A DNA stretch of 64,000 nt from Dyadobacter jejuensis (GCF_003149085.1 NZ_QGDT01000004.1:434001-498000); one strand, 5' to 3'; shown: positions 16,685 through 26,642, counted from the first letter of the stretch. Notes: generated by a model from the sequence alone, not told the origin. Numbers and translations are program-made.

Positions 16685-18856
16685 TTATTCCGGTCTCAAT
16701 ATATTTTTTATCAGCTTATCTCCCGTCTTACCCAACTGGGTGATACCCTGTTGTAGGAACTCTCCTGTGCGCTCAAACTCATTGGAAGGGCTTTGAGAAA
16801 AGTCGGAGCGTTGGTCGGGGTACATGAGCAGATAATTATATTTGCCGAAGTATTTGGCCAGGTAGCGAGGCACCTCCGCCAGTCCTGGGTGATAGCTCAC
16901 GTTGCCTGGCCTAGCCGACATGATCACGAAGAAATCTTCCGCCTTAATCTCCCTAGAAAGAATCAGGAAGTCGTTCCAGTTGTCGAACTCGGTAAACTTG
17001 GCCTCCGGGCCCTTAAAGCCTTCATTGAGGCGTCGGAGCGCCTCCAGGGTACGGGAGGTTCCATAATAATGTAAGTCGCAGTTGAGCTGCTTGGCAATGG
17101 TGGTAATGCGCTCCATTAGGATAAAAAACGATGGCTCCAGATCGGCTTGGTCGGGGCATACCACCGTCATATTATGAATGGTGTTCAGGGGTTGAACGCC
17201 ATGTATGAGGTATATGATCTGTGGGCATCGGTCTAGTAACCGTTGAGACTTGATCCCGGTAGCCGACAGGCCGTCGTATTTACTTTTATCTTGACCTATA
17301 ATGACTTCATGGATTCTTTTTTCCTCGAGGGTGTGTTGAATTCCGGACACGAAATTGACATCGTAACGTATCAGGGTGTTCAGGATAACGTCTGTAGCGG
17401 CTGCAGTAGCCACCATTCTATCCTGGTAGGTCTTGAATCTACGTTCCTCGGCCTCTCGGTCGTCGGTGTCCGAACTTATTACCGACAATACGAATATATT
17501 CTGTTCAAGTTTTCGAGGCTGCATCAGCAATGCGAGCTCGGTCATGGGATCTATGGTTTCGGCCTTAGAGGCCGCTATCAGAATGTTGCGGGTGTCTTTA
17601 TCGCTAGGCTCTTTTTTGCCAGCATCTTGCTCCTGAGCTAGCTTGGCCGCGGCCCTTGCGGTAGCTACTGACGAAACCGAACAGGTAATCAGGATCATGA
17701 TCAAACATCCGTTTAAGACGTCTTCGTTGAGCAAGCGCATGGGCTCGCCCAGCTCATTCTGTCCTAATATGATATTATACCCCACCAGCACCGTTGCCAA
17801 GGTAGCGGCTGCCCTGGCCGAACTCAAGCCGAAGATCAGGGTACGTTCGTTGGCATTCATTTTGTAGATTTTCTGGGTAATATAGGCCGCCAGCCATTTC
17901 GAAAGTAAGGCGGCGGCTGTCATTACACCGGCCACCTTCAGGGAGTCCAGACTTTTAAATAGTACTTTTAGGTCCACCAGCATCCCTACGCCTATCAAAA
18001 AGAAGGGGATAAAAAGAGCGTTTCCGACGAAGTCGATACGGTTCATTAATGGGGAATGGTGCGGTATTAGTCTATTAAGTGCCAAACCCGCCAAAAAGGC
18101 CCCAATGATGGCCTCTATCCCGGCTAGTTCGGCTAAGAAGGCGCCTAGGAATACCATGGCCAATACAAAAATATATTGGGAAATGTTGTCGTCGAATCTC
18201 TTGAAAAACCATCGGGCGATAATGGGGAATATAAACCAGACAATTAGAGCGAAAATAACGACCGATATGCCCAGTCGCACCCAGAAGGCTTGGTTGATTT
18301 CGCCCTGACTCATTTTGGCAATCACCGCCAATACCAGCAGGGAGAGGATATCCGTAATAATGGTCCCTCCCACGGCGATGGTTGCCGACATGATCTTATG
18401 CACATTGAATCGGGCAGCTACTGGGTAGGCGATCAGGGTATGCGAGGCCAGCATACTGGCAAAAAGTATACTGGTCATCCAGCTATACTCTAACAGGTAA
18501 CGTGCCGCAGGGGTAGCGACGATCATGGGTACCGCAAAGGTAAAGATTCCGAAGACCAGGCTCTTGGCGCTGTTCTTCTTGAACTCCTTCATGTCTATCT
18601 CTAAGGCGGCCAAAAACATGATATATATAAGGCCTACCGTCCCGAATAGGACGATGCTACTGTCGCGCCGCAGTAAGTTGGCCCCGTGCTCACCTATTAC
18701 TACCCCCGCCAAAATCAATCCTATTACATAAGGGATTCTAAGCTTGTTGAGCAAAAGGGGCACGAAAAGGATTATAAACAGAACCAATGAGAATATCAGT
18801 ACTGGATTGCTAAGAGGGAGTTGAAACATCCCCTCCGCATTTAGAAGCAAAGCCAT
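16685..18856 (-). CDS. CPA2-family cation:proton antiporter with C-terminal cytoplasmic domain
   Basis: 723 residues. The N-terminal about 420 residues contain some 12 hydrophobic segments and match the Na+/H+ exchanger (KefB/NhaS-like) domain, for example GLILAGVVIGEHG, SHTLIAYPVAARF and GIEAIIGAFLAGLALNRL with the paired acidic region. The C-terminal about 300 residues are soluble with two alpha/beta repeats resembling universal-stress-protein domains. It should exchange K+ or Na+ for H+ across the inner membrane. It is 5 nt downstream of the carbonic-anhydrase-like lipoprotein gene, so the two form one unit. A start at the internal Met in MFQLPLSNPV is possible. Confidence 0.88.
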   Translation of the reverse strand: MALLLNAEGMFQLPLSNPVLIFSLVLFIILFVPLLLNKLRIPYVIGLILAGVVIGEHGANLLRRDSSIVLFGTVGLIYIMFLAALEIDMKEFKKNSAKSLVFGIFTFAVPMIVATPAARYLLEYSWMTSILFASMLASHTLIAYPVAARFNVHKIMSATIAVGGTIITDILSLLVLAVIAKMSQGEINQAFWVRLGISVVIFALIVWFIFPIIARWFFKRFDDNISQYIFVLAMVFLGAFLAELAGIEAIIGAFLAGLALNRLIPHHSPLMNRIDFVGNALFIPFFLIGVGMLVDLKVLFKSLDSLKVAGVMTAAALLSKWLAAYITQKIYKMNANERTLIFGLSSARAAATLATVLVGYNIILGQNELGEPMRLLNEDVLNGCLIMILITCSVSSVATARAAAKLAQEQDAGKKEPSDKDTRNILIAASKAETIDPMTELALLMQPRKLEQNIFVLSVISSDTDDREAEERRFKTYQDRMVATAAATDVILNTLIRYDVNFVSGIQHTLEEKRIHEVIIGQDKSKYDGLSATGIKSQRLLDRCPQIIYLIHGVQPLNTIHNMTVVCPDQADLEPSFFILMERITTIAKQLNCDLHYYGTSRTLEALRRLNEGFKGPEAKFTEFDNWNDFLILSREIKAEDFFVIMSARPGNVSYHPGLAEVPRYLAKYFGKYNYLLMYPDQRSDFSQSPSNEFERTGEFLQQGITQLGKTGDKLIKNILRPE

Positions 18857-18861
18857 ACGTA

Positions 18862-19680
18862 TTAATTTTTAGTCAGAGAATTGAGTGGGTTATTGTCTTT
18901 TAAGGGGGTTACTACTCCGGTCTTATCATTATAAAAAGCGCTGAGTACTACTACTTTTCCGTCCATGACCAATTGCTTCAGGAGAGGACTTTGAGACATA
19001 ATCTGGGTGATCGAAATTTGAGCTTGGTTTTTGGCTACATGGTCCACAAAATCTTTATTGGCTGAGGAGCGATCGGCAAACTCCTGGGTGGTGGTCATGG
19101 CATTTTGAAGCTCCTTGGTGATATAAGGAAAGAGGCCCGTTTGCACGTTGTCGCAGGCTGCACCTATTATTTTACTATTATTATGAGCCAATATCATAAT
19201 GACCTTAGTACCTGCATATTGAACCGCATATTCCATAACGGCCATTTGTTTGGGGTTGGTAAGGCAAGCGGGACTCGACACCTGCAAAAACATTTTTTCG
19301 TTAAGGTCAAATATATTTTCCAATGAGCTGGGAAGGTCTATATCTGTCAATATCAGAAAGGGCTTTCTCCTGAGTGCGGTGTCAGGAATAACTTCCTCCG
19401 ATTTGCGTAAAAAATCGGTTTTTTGACTGAAACGTTCATTACCAAGCATCAGCGCCGTAAGTACATTACGGGGGTTAGACTGGTATACGGAATCCAATGT
19501 AGCCCTATATAACAGGTGGTCCCTGGTCTTCGCGTCCAACATGAGTGAGTCGGCTATATGGTTGGTTAGCGAATCCGATTCTACTAGTTCATCTTTTGTG
19601 TTTTGTGTGTCACAGGAAAACAGAACAGAAGAACTAAAGATGAGGATACATGCCCAATAAACTTTTTTTGCAGCTAACAT
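18862..19680 (-). CDS. carbonic-anhydrase-like lipoprotein lacking two of three zinc ligands
   Basis: 272 residues from the ATG at 19680 (the frame is open to a TTG at 19695). A lipoprotein signal ends at a possible lipobox LFSC (SSSVLFSCDTQ). The mature part follows the beta-carbonic-anhydrase plan: LTALMLGNERF, then a strand where CxDxR is expected (here ILTDIDLPSSLENIF), then MEYAVQYAGTKVIMILAHNNSKIIGAACD where GHxxCGA is expected. The first Cys reads Thr, the second Cys reads Ser; only the His remains. It is therefore probably catalytically inactive as a classical beta-CA. It may have been kept as a binding or regulatory protein; co-transcription with the antiporter hints at a pH or bicarbonate link, an inference. 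Confidence 0.65.
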   Translation of the reverse strand: MLAAKKVYWACILIFSSSVLFSCDTQNTKDELVESDSLTNHIADSLMLDAKTRDHLLYRATLDSVYQSNPRNVLTALMLGNERFSQKTDFLRKSEEVIPDTALRRKPFLILTDIDLPSSLENIFDLNEKMFLQVSSPACLTNPKQMAVMEYAVQYAGTKVIMILAHNNSKIIGAACDNVQTGLFPYITKELQNAMTTTQEFADRSSANKDFVDHVAKNQAQISITQIMSQSPLLKQLVMDGKVVVLSAFYNDKTGVVTPLKDNNPLNSLTKN

Positions 19681-19978
19681 TATGGTCGAATTCAATTTAG
19701 GTAGTCAATAATACGTTTCGTCGTCAAGATAGTGAAAATGCCCTTCCCCTTGATCATAAAGACCAAAAACTTTGATGTTACCATTTTTGTACCTTCTAAT
19801 ATGTCCAGGAAGAGCACTTTAGTTTGGTATTACAATCGTGCCCGATACCGACCCCATGGGTCTCAAAACAGCGCTACAATGGGAGGGAACGTAATTATAA
19901 AATCGTTGTTTTGCACGAATTCGACTAAATTGCTTCGAATTAATAGCCATAATCGGGCCTTTGAGTTTGCGAAGAACC

Positions 19979-21058
19979 ATGAAAATGAATCAGAAACCAA
20001 AAAATAATGAGCAATGGGTCGTTGGAGCCATTGAAAAAATAGAGGCGGATTATCAAAGATCGGCCGATACCCATCTTATTACCCTAGAGCTGCCGGCTTT
20101 CGAAGGAATCGACATTTACTTCAAAGATGAATCTACGCATCCAACGGGCAGTCTCAAACACCGCCTCGCTCGGTCGCTTTTTTTATATGCCTTATGCAAC
20201 GGTTGGATTAAGGAGAACACCCCTATTATTGAGGCCTCCAGTGGGTCTACTGCCGTTTCTGAAGCATATTTCGCCCGATTGTTGGGGCTTCCGTTTATAG
20301 CGGTTATGCCTGCTACCACCAGTACCGATAAGATTCAAGCCATCGAATTTTATGGAGGACGCTGTCATTTTGTAGACCACCCCTCTGAGGTTTATGCCGT
20401 ATCGGGGCAGATCGCCAGCGATACCGGGGGGCATTTTATGGATCAGTTTACCTTTGCCGAGAGGGCTACCGACTGGCGGGGAAACAATAATATTGCGGAA
20501 TCGATATTCTTGCAAATGCGCAGGGAGCCGCATCCCATTCCTAGCTGGATCGTCGTAGGGGCTGGCACAGGGGGAACCTCCGCGACCATAGGCCGTTATG
20601 TCCGTTATGAGCGCTATAGCAGTAAGCTCTGCGTGGTGGATCCCGAGAATTCGGTGTTCTATGACTACTGGAAGTCGGGCGATGCTGCTGCCTCTTGCCC
20701 CACCGCCTCACGGGTAGAGGGCATAGGACGCCCTCGGGTAGAGCCGTCCTTTATTCCCTCTATCGTCGATTATATGATCAATGTCCCAGACTGTAGCGGT
20801 TTTGCGGCCATGCGGGTGCTTTCCCGTAAGCTCAACCGTCGGGTTGGCGGCTCCACGGGTACCAATTTTTGTGGGGTGCTGGAACTAGCCGAAAATATGC
20901 GCAGGCAAGGAGAAACGGGTTCTATCGTTACCCTTATATGCGATTCGGGAGAGCGCTACCTCAATACCTATTATAACGACGAATGGCTACGAGAAAAAGG
21001 CCTGCTAGAGCGTGTAATGAGTGAGATGGACCTCCTAGAAGACAAATTAAATCATTGA
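19979..21058 (+). CDS. PLP-dependent cysteine synthase-family protein, probable L-cysteine desulfhydrase (Cds1-like)
   Basis: About 359 residues from the ATG at 19979 (a longer frame starts at 19961). Fold type II PLP enzyme: the PLP lysine lies in [15 protein letters not shown], the phosphate-binding loop is [15 protein letters not shown], and the substrate loop is [14 protein letters not shown]. The sequence closely follows that of the mycobacterial Cds1 (Rv3684) L-cysteine desulfhydrase as remembered, including [14 protein letters not shown] and [12 protein letters not shown]. Such enzymes release H2S, pyruvate and ammonia from cysteine and serve redox defence. It stands alone, with 21086 downstream in the same direction at a 27-nt gap. 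Confidence 0.8.
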   Translation: MKMNQKPKNNEQWVVGAIEKIEADYQRSADTHLITLELPAFEGIDIYFKDESTHPTGSLKHRLARSLFLYALCNGWIKENTPIIEASSGSTAVSEAYFARLLGLPFIAVMPATTSTDKIQAIEFYGGRCHFVDHPSEVYAVSGQIASDTGGHFMDQFTFAERATDWRGNNNIAESIFLQMRREPHPIPSWIVVGAGTGGTSATIGRYVRYERYSSKLCVVDPENSVFYDYWKSGDAAASCPTASRVEGIGRPRVEPSFIPSIVDYMINVPDCSGFAAMRVLSRKLNRRVGGSTGTNFCGVLELAENMRRQGETGSIVTLICDSGERYLNTYYNDEWLREKGLLERVMSEMDLLEDKLNH

Positions 21059-21085
21059 TTTCGCTTTTTATTCATTCGTACTACC

Positions 21086-22663
21086 TTGCATCAGAATTAT
21101 TATTTTTTAAAAAAGTTGGCCCCTAAGTTGCATCAACAGTTGTCGGGCAAATATTTTATTGAGGCCTTTAGTCAGGAAAAAAATGAACTATTGGTCGTTT
21201 TTGGCGATGGTCCGGATGGCGATACACTGACCCACCCATTCTTCATTAAAGCGACCTTCCGGCCCGATTTTTCATGCCTTAGTTTCCCTGAAAAGTTTGA
21301 CCGGGCTCGGAGGAATAGTGTCAACCTTTTCAACGAATTCAAAAACCAGCGGATCGAGCGGGTTCGGGTCTGCCTCAATGAGCGTGCCCTTCGTTTCGAC
21401 TGCGACTCCGGCGCCGTGTTGGTATTCAAATTGTTTGGAAACCGATCCAATATCGTTGGATTCAGTAATCAAGGTAATGTTACCAGCCTTTTTAATAATA
21501 GACTCATAGCCGATCAGAATATACAACTAGGGGCTTTAGACCGCCCATTAGAACAAGATTATGAGGCATTTTTGCAGTCCGACAGGCAGCTTAAGTCCTT
21601 GTTTCCAACTTTTGGGAAGCTAGTGAATGCCGTTCTTAAAAAAAGGCTAGCAGGAATACCGGATCCATTACAACAGTGGCAGGTGGTGCAGAACCTATTG
21701 GCAGAGATGGAGCAGGGCCATTACTATATTTATGATGTGGATATGGTTCCCACCTTTTCGCTGATTGCCTTGCCTGAGGCTGGTGAAGGCGTTCACTATG
21801 ACGATCCCTTGGAGGGCTTAAATCAATTTTATTATCGGCAAGTTCGACTCAATGGGATCGATAAGGAGAAAGGGGAGATTGTTCGGGTGATAAAAAAGCG
21901 GATCGTTCAAACTGAAAATTACCTTGAAAATACTTTTGAGAAGTTAGTTCGGCTGGAAGAAGGGGTCAAAAATGAGGAGATTGGTCATATCCTCATGGCC
22001 AATTTACACCAAATTCCGCCCAGGACGGAGCAGGTGGAGTTGTATGATTTTTACCGGGATCAACCCATCAAAATTAAACTAAAGAAAGACTGGAGTCCAC
22101 AGAAAAATGCGGAAGGATATTACCGTAAGTCCAAAAATGAGAAAATAGAACTCGATCGACTGAACGACAGTATCATGCATCGGCAAGGCGAGTTGGAGAA
22201 GCTTCAACGTCAGCTTGAGGAGATCAATGAAATCGATATGCTCCGAGCGCTTCGAACCTATATCAAGAATGAACAATTATTGACTGGAAAGGTCCATACT
22301 GCCGATGAGGTGGAGCTCTTTAAAAAGGTGGAGTTTATGGGCTTTACCATATTGATAGGAAGGAATGCGAAGAATAATGATCTGCTTACCAAACAATACG
22401 CTTTTAAGGAAGATTTGTGGCTCCATGCCCGCGATGTGTCGGGTAGCCATGTGGTGATTAAGTATCAGCCTGGTAAAAACTTCCCCGAACCGGTTATAGA
22501 ACGTGCGGCCGAAATAGCGGCCTATCATTCTAAACGAAAATCGGACAGCTTATGTCCGGTTATAGTGACGCCAAAGAAATATGTACGTAAACCTAAGGGA
22601 ATGCCCGATGGAGCCGTGGTATTGGATAAGGAAAAGGTAGTGTTGGTGGTACCTAAGCCTTAG
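21086..22663 (+). CDS. rqcH: NFACT protein, RqcH-like ribosome quality control factor
   Basis: 525 residues. The N-terminal NFACT-N part begins MHQNYYFLKKLAPKLHQQL, a central coiled coil spans about 270-390, and the C-terminal NFACT-R domain has DLWLHARDVSGSHVVIKYQ at about 443-461 followed by AAEIAAYHSKRKSDS. RqcH binds split 50S subunits carrying peptidyl-tRNA and recruits tRNA-Ala for C-terminal Ala tailing. Bacteroidota versions are divergent and their tailing activity is less studied. The start is TTG at 21086; no ATG precedes the conserved N-terminus in frame. A perfect promoter follows the gene, so mrdA is separate. Confidence 0.85.
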   Translation: MHQNYYFLKKLAPKLHQQLSGKYFIEAFSQEKNELLVVFGDGPDGDTLTHPFFIKATFRPDFSCLSFPEKFDRARRNSVNLFNEFKNQRIERVRVCLNERALRFDCDSGAVLVFKLFGNRSNIVGFSNQGNVTSLFNNRLIADQNIQLGALDRPLEQDYEAFLQSDRQLKSLFPTFGKLVNAVLKKRLAGIPDPLQQWQVVQNLLAEMEQGHYYIYDVDMVPTFSLIALPEAGEGVHYDDPLEGLNQFYYRQVRLNGIDKEKGEIVRVIKKRIVQTENYLENTFEKLVRLEEGVKNEEIGHILMANLHQIPPRTEQVELYDFYRDQPIKIKLKKDWSPQKNAEGYYRKSKNEKIELDRLNDSIMHRQGELEKLQRQLEEINEIDMLRALRTYIKNEQLLTGKVHTADEVELFKKVEFMGFTILIGRNAKNNDLLTKQYAFKEDLWLHARDVSGSHVVIKYQPGKNFPEPVIERAAEIAAYHSKRKSDSLCPVIVTPKKYVRKPKGMPDGAVVLDKEKVVLVVPKP

Positions 22664-22774
22664 TGCTGCTCAGACGATGGACGGTTGACTCATGGTAAGT
22701 TTTCATGTTTTCTTAGGGTTATTTTCTTATTAGAAAAAAGCCCCCTCGTTTGTCTGGTTAAGCCTTTGAATTGT

Positions 22775-22805
22775 TTGTCGATATCACGAACTTCGTGTAA
22801 TTTTG
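22775..22805 (+). promoter_or_regulatory. putative promoter of mrdA-rodA
   Basis: TTG at 22775-22777, 20-nt spacer, TAATTTTG at 22798-22805: a full Bacteroidota-type match, 25 nt upstream of the mrdA ATG. Confidence 0.6.
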
Positions 22806-22830
22806 AGAGAATTGGAATAGTAAGTGCAGA

Positions 22831-24711
22831 ATGCTTGAAAATCGTCGCTTTGTCATCATTGGATTTTTTGCTTTAGTAGGTATTCTTTACCTCCTTCGCT
22901 TGTTTTACCTACAGGTCTTGGACGAGAGTTATTCCATTGAATCATCTAGTAATTCCATAAAAAGAGTCATAGAAATACCGTTTCGTGGTCAGATATACGA
23001 CCGGAACGGTAAGTTAATCGTATACAACACCCCTGTGTACGATCTGGTAGTGACCCCTTATAAGGCTAAGGTGTCGGATACCCTACGTTTTTGCCAGGTG
23101 TTGGGTTTAGAACGCTCCGAATTCGATAGCCTTATGAATGCTGCTAGCGCCTATAGCCGAAGGAAACCTTCCCTTTTCCTAAGGCAGCTCTCTAAGGAGG
23201 ATTTTGCTTCTATCCAGGACATCATGGTCGACTATTCGGGCTTCGCCTTCGTGAAGAGTTCCTTACGAACCTATACTACCCCAACTTTGGCCAATACCCT
23301 CGGATATGTAAGTGAGATCACCGGCAGGCAACTGGAGAAACAAGAGGTGAAATATTACCGACAAGGAGACTATATCGGCCAGAATGGCATCGAGAAAGTC
23401 TATGAGAAAGAATTGCGGGGCCGGCGGGGTATTAAGTTTGTCATGCAAAATGTGAGTGGAGTGTATAAGGGGCCCTGGAAAGGGGGGATTCTGGATACGA
23501 TGGCCGTGGCCGGCGATAACCTCCATACTGGGCTCGACCTGGACCTTCAGCAATATGCCGACAGCCTGATGGTGAACAAGGTAGGGTCGGTTGTGGCCAT
23601 TGAGCCCAAGACCGGACAGATCCTGACCATGGTAAGTGCGCCCTCTTACGATCCTAATCTATTGGCTAGTCGTTACTTTTCTAAAAATTTTGCCGCTTTA
23701 GCGAGGAATCCCTACAAGCCCTTGTTTAACAGGGCGGTAATGGCTAGCTACAGGCCAGGTTCCACTTTTAAGTTGATCCAAGCCCTGGTAGGGCTACAGG
23801 AGGGGGTGATTACGCCTAGCAGTGGTTTTTCGCATGCCGGATCACCCATCAAATGCCATAATCACCCATTTACTGGGACGGTAGCCATGGGAGTAGCGCA
23901 TTCCTGTAACCCTTATTTTTACAATGTCTTTAGGCGCATTGTTTATAATAATGACATTAAAAATACTTACAAAGCTTCGGCAGTAGGACTGGACAGGTGG
24001 TATGGCTATGTGAGCAAGTTTGGCATTGGACAACGACTTGGCGTTGATATTACAGGTGAGTACAGGGGTAACCTGCCTAACAAGGATTACTATGATAAGA
24101 TAATAGGAGAGGGGCGCTGGAAGTTTTCGAATATATACTCTTTGAGTATTGGAGAAGGGGAACTTCTGATAACCCCCATCAAAATGGCCAATGTGGCCGC
24201 TATTATTGCAAATAGAGGATATTTTTATACCCCGCATGTGGTAGCAAGTGTTGGTGATAACCATACCATTGATACTACCTTCACCATTCGGCGGGAAACC
24301 GGTATAGCGGCACGGCATTTTGAGCCGGTTATACAAGGGATGATTGGTGCGGTGGAGTCGGGAACGGCACGTCGCTCCAGAGTGGAAGGGATTACCATAG
24401 GCGGGAAGACGGGAACTTCCCAAAACCGGGTGGGGGACGATCATTCCATATTTATTGCCTTCGCTCCGGTAGACGACCCCAAAATTGCCATTGCCGTATT
24501 CGTCGAAAATGCGGGCTCGGGTGGCGCGGCTGCCGCCCCCATTGCCAATTTGGTGATTGAAAAATATTTGAGAGGGACCATCACCAATAAAGCGCTAGAG
24601 ACGAGCATGCTCAATGCTAACTTTATAAAAAAGGTGATACTGCCGGGAGTTAAGAAGCCTGTAGCGAAAAAGCCAGTAGCGACGGACTCCCTCAAGAAGC
24701 AAACTCCTTAA
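22831..24711 (+). CDS. mrdA: penicillin-binding protein 2
   Basis: 626 residues, typical length. An N-terminal membrane anchor (VIIGFFALVGILYLLRLFYL) is followed by the PBP dimerisation domain (about 50-215, GQIYDRNGKLIVYN) and the transpeptidase domain. Transpeptidase motifs: SxxK in PGSTFKL near residue 310, SxN in AHSCNPY near 358, and KTG in GGKTGTS near 526. It cross-links peptidoglycan in the elongasome with RodA. The gene is directly followed by rodA (35-nt gap). In many Bacteroidota this pair follows mreBCD; here mreBCD are not present upstream and the pair has its own promoter. Confidence 0.96.
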   Translation: MLENRRFVIIGFFALVGILYLLRLFYLQVLDESYSIESSSNSIKRVIEIPFRGQIYDRNGKLIVYNTPVYDLVVTPYKAKVSDTLRFCQVLGLERSEFDSLMNAASAYSRRKPSLFLRQLSKEDFASIQDIMVDYSGFAFVKSSLRTYTTPTLANTLGYVSEITGRQLEKQEVKYYRQGDYIGQNGIEKVYEKELRGRRGIKFVMQNVSGVYKGPWKGGILDTMAVAGDNLHTGLDLDLQQYADSLMVNKVGSVVAIEPKTGQILTMVSAPSYDPNLLASRYFSKNFAALARNPYKPLFNRAVMASYRPGSTFKLIQALVGLQEGVITPSSGFSHAGSPIKCHNHPFTGTVAMGVAHSCNPYFYNVFRRIVYNNDIKNTYKASAVGLDRWYGYVSKFGIGQRLGVDITGEYRGNLPNKDYYDKIIGEGRWKFSNIYSLSIGEGELLITPIKMANVAAIIANRGYFYTPHVVASVGDNHTIDTTFTIRRETGIAARHFEPVIQGMIGAVESGTARRSRVEGITIGGKTGTSQNRVGDDHSIFIAFAPVDDPKIAIAVFVENAGSGGAAAAPIANLVIEKYLRGTITNKALETSMLNANFIKKVILPGVKKPVAKKPVATDSLKKQTP

Positions 24712-24746
24712 CGCATTTTTGTACTAAAATAGAAATCTGAAAGCAT

Positions 24747-26030
24747 ATGGCTGAAAGTAAGCCGATTACCAAAAATGTAGACTGGGTGGTATTACTCATT
24801 TATATTGCTTGCCTGTTTATAGGCTGGATTAATATATATGCGGCCGTGTATAATCCAGAGACCCAGACGAGTATGTTCGACTTGTCCAATAATGCTGGGA
24901 AACAGCTGATGTGGATCGGTACGGCAGCCCTGCTTATTATCTGTATCTTGGTGATCGATTATAAGTTTTATGAAACCTTTTCTTTTATCATATATGCCAT
25001 TATCATTTTTCTGTTGGTGGTGGTACTGTTTGCAGGGTCTAATATCAATGGTTCGCGTTCATGGATTAAGATAGGGGCCTTTTCCTTGCAACCGGCGGAG
25101 TTTTCTAAATTTGCAATTAGCCTGGCCATTGCCAAATACTTAAGTGATCCGGCTATTAGCCTCTCCCGACGTATCAAGGATTACTATCCTATTCTAGGGA
25201 TCATTGGCCTACCCGCCCTGCTTATTTTGCTATCCAATGAAACGGGCTCCATGCTTGTCTTTGCCTCCTTCGCCATTGTGCTGTATCGGGAAGGAATGCC
25301 GGGGATCATTCCGGCTATTGGCATCGTACTCGCTGCCTTATTAATACTTACCTTACTATTTGCCAAATGGTATATTGTTGGGGTCATCACGTTAATTGCC
25401 CTAGGGGTGATCTGGATGATGCCAACGCTGTCGCGACGGAATGGGGGGCTTATGGCTACGCTCCTGGTGGGGGGACTGATGATCGGCTTCGTGTTTGGGG
25501 TAGATTTCTTTATGAACAACGTATTACAGAAGCACCAACGCGGCCGTATTATGGTCTTGCTCGACCCTGATTCCGACCCTCGTGGCGACGGATGGAATGT
25601 TATTCAATCGAAAATTGCGATAGGATCGGGGGGGCTTCAAGGCAAGGGTTTCCTAGAGGGGACTCAGACTAAGTTCGATTTCGTTCCCGAGCAAAGCACC
25701 GATTTTATCTTTTGTACCGTTGGCGAAGAGCATGGCTTCATAGGAACGCTCATCGTCGTATCGCTGTTTGTGGCCCTAATTTGCCGATTGGTGGTGCTGG
25801 CCGAAAGGCAGCGAAGTCGCTTTGCCCGAGTGTATGGTTACTGTGTCGCAGGTATTATTTTCTTTCACTTTATGATCAATGTCGGGATGACCATCGGCCT
25901 TATGCCGGTTATTGGGATTCCCTTGCCATTTTTTAGTTATGGAGGCTCCTCCTTATGGTCTTTCTCCATACTGCTGTTCGTATTTCTGAAAATAGATGCC
26001 CAGCGACCGTTTACATTGTCAAGGGGCTAG
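24747..26030 (+). CDS. rodA: rod shape-determining peptidoglycan glycosyltransferase RodA
   Basis: 427 residues with about ten membrane segments, SEDS family. Signature segments: SWIKIGAFSLQPAEFSKFA, the loop DPDSDPRGDGWNVIQSKIAIGSGG, FVPEQSTDFIF with the catalytic-region Asp, and the C-terminal GMTIGLMPVIGIPLPFFSYGG. RodA polymerises lipid II into glycan strands and works with PBP2. It is the second gene of the mrdA-rodA unit, with a terminator at 26032-26070 directly after the stop. Confidence 0.96.
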   Translation: MAESKPITKNVDWVVLLIYIACLFIGWINIYAAVYNPETQTSMFDLSNNAGKQLMWIGTAALLIICILVIDYKFYETFSFIIYAIIIFLLVVVLFAGSNINGSRSWIKIGAFSLQPAEFSKFAISLAIAKYLSDPAISLSRRIKDYYPILGIIGLPALLILLSNETGSMLVFASFAIVLYREGMPGIIPAIGIVLAALLILTLLFAKWYIVGVITLIALGVIWMMPTLSRRNGGLMATLLVGGLMIGFVFGVDFFMNNVLQKHQRGRIMVLLDPDSDPRGDGWNVIQSKIAIGSGGLQGKGFLEGTQTKFDFVPEQSTDFIFCTVGEEHGFIGTLIVVSLFVALICRLVVLAERQRSRFARVYGYCVAGIIFFHFMINVGMTIGLMPVIGIPLPFFSYGGSSLWSFSILLFVFLKIDAQRPFTLSRG

Positions 26031-26031
26031 G

Positions 26032-26070
26032 GCTTGTGGGCCGAAATTATTTTTCAGCCCACAAGCTTTT
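26032..26070 (+). terminator. rho-independent terminator after rodA
   Basis: GCTTGTGGGC (26032-26041) pairs perfectly with GCCCACAAGC (26057-26066), followed by TTTT. It starts 1 nt after the rodA stop and overlaps the end of the convergent DUF423 gene. Confidence 0.8.
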
Positions 26071-26449
26071 AGGCAATTTTGCTAGCAGCTAGCAGGAGCA
26101 ATATCCATCCTGCTATTAGTAATAGCCCTCCAATGGGAGCAATGGCGCCAAACTTGGTGATGCCCGTAAAGCATATGGCGTATAGGGATCCTGAGAATAT
26201 GACCACTCCGATCATAAAAGCATTTCCTGACCAGCCTAATAATTTGGCGGCATCTGGGCCCGATCGCTGTAATAGCAGACCTATGAGTACTAATGCAATA
26301 GCATGATAAAATTGATACTTAACGGCTGTCTCAAAAGTTTCTGATCGGCCTGAGGCTTCTAGCATGGCTTTTAGTGCATGGGCGCCGAAGGCTCCTAAGG
26401 CTACGGCCAATGCCCCGACCAGGCCTCCAGCCTGAATGAAAAATTTCAT
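26069..26449 (-). CDS. DUF423 small membrane protein (YgdD-like)
   Basis: 126 residues with four hydrophobic segments. DUF423 signature: GALAVALGAFGAHALKAML near the N-terminus, TAVKYQFYHAIALVLIGLL, and LYAICFTGITKFGAIAPIGGLLLIAGW. A conserved inner-membrane family of unknown function. It is a single gene convergent with rodA. Confidence 0.9.
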   Translation of the reverse strand: MKFFIQAGGLVGALAVALGAFGAHALKAMLEASGRSETFETAVKYQFYHAIALVLIGLLLQRSGPDAAKLLGWSGNAFMIGVVIFSGSLYAICFTGITKFGAIAPIGGLLLIAGWILLLLAASKIA

Positions 26450-26642
26450 AAATGGGAAGTACGGTTAATAGTTTTTTTAGCCAATTTATGTTTTGCAATG
26501 GATATTAGGGATGATTATTCAATCTTTGTGGTCAATATATCCTTAGCTTGGCTAGCTTGGTGGTAAAGTTAATAGCCAGATCAAAAGCTTCCTAATGGTT
26601 GTATTGGGTTTTTAAGGTTAATCGTTATTTCAACGACAAAAA

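Noticed and set aside
17243-17641. 132-codon plus-strand ORF
   Set aside because: Antisense to the antiporter C-terminal domain; no independent evidence.
23842-24444. 200-codon minus-strand ORF
   Set aside because: Antisense to the transpeptidase domain of mrdA, which has all its motifs; no support of its own.
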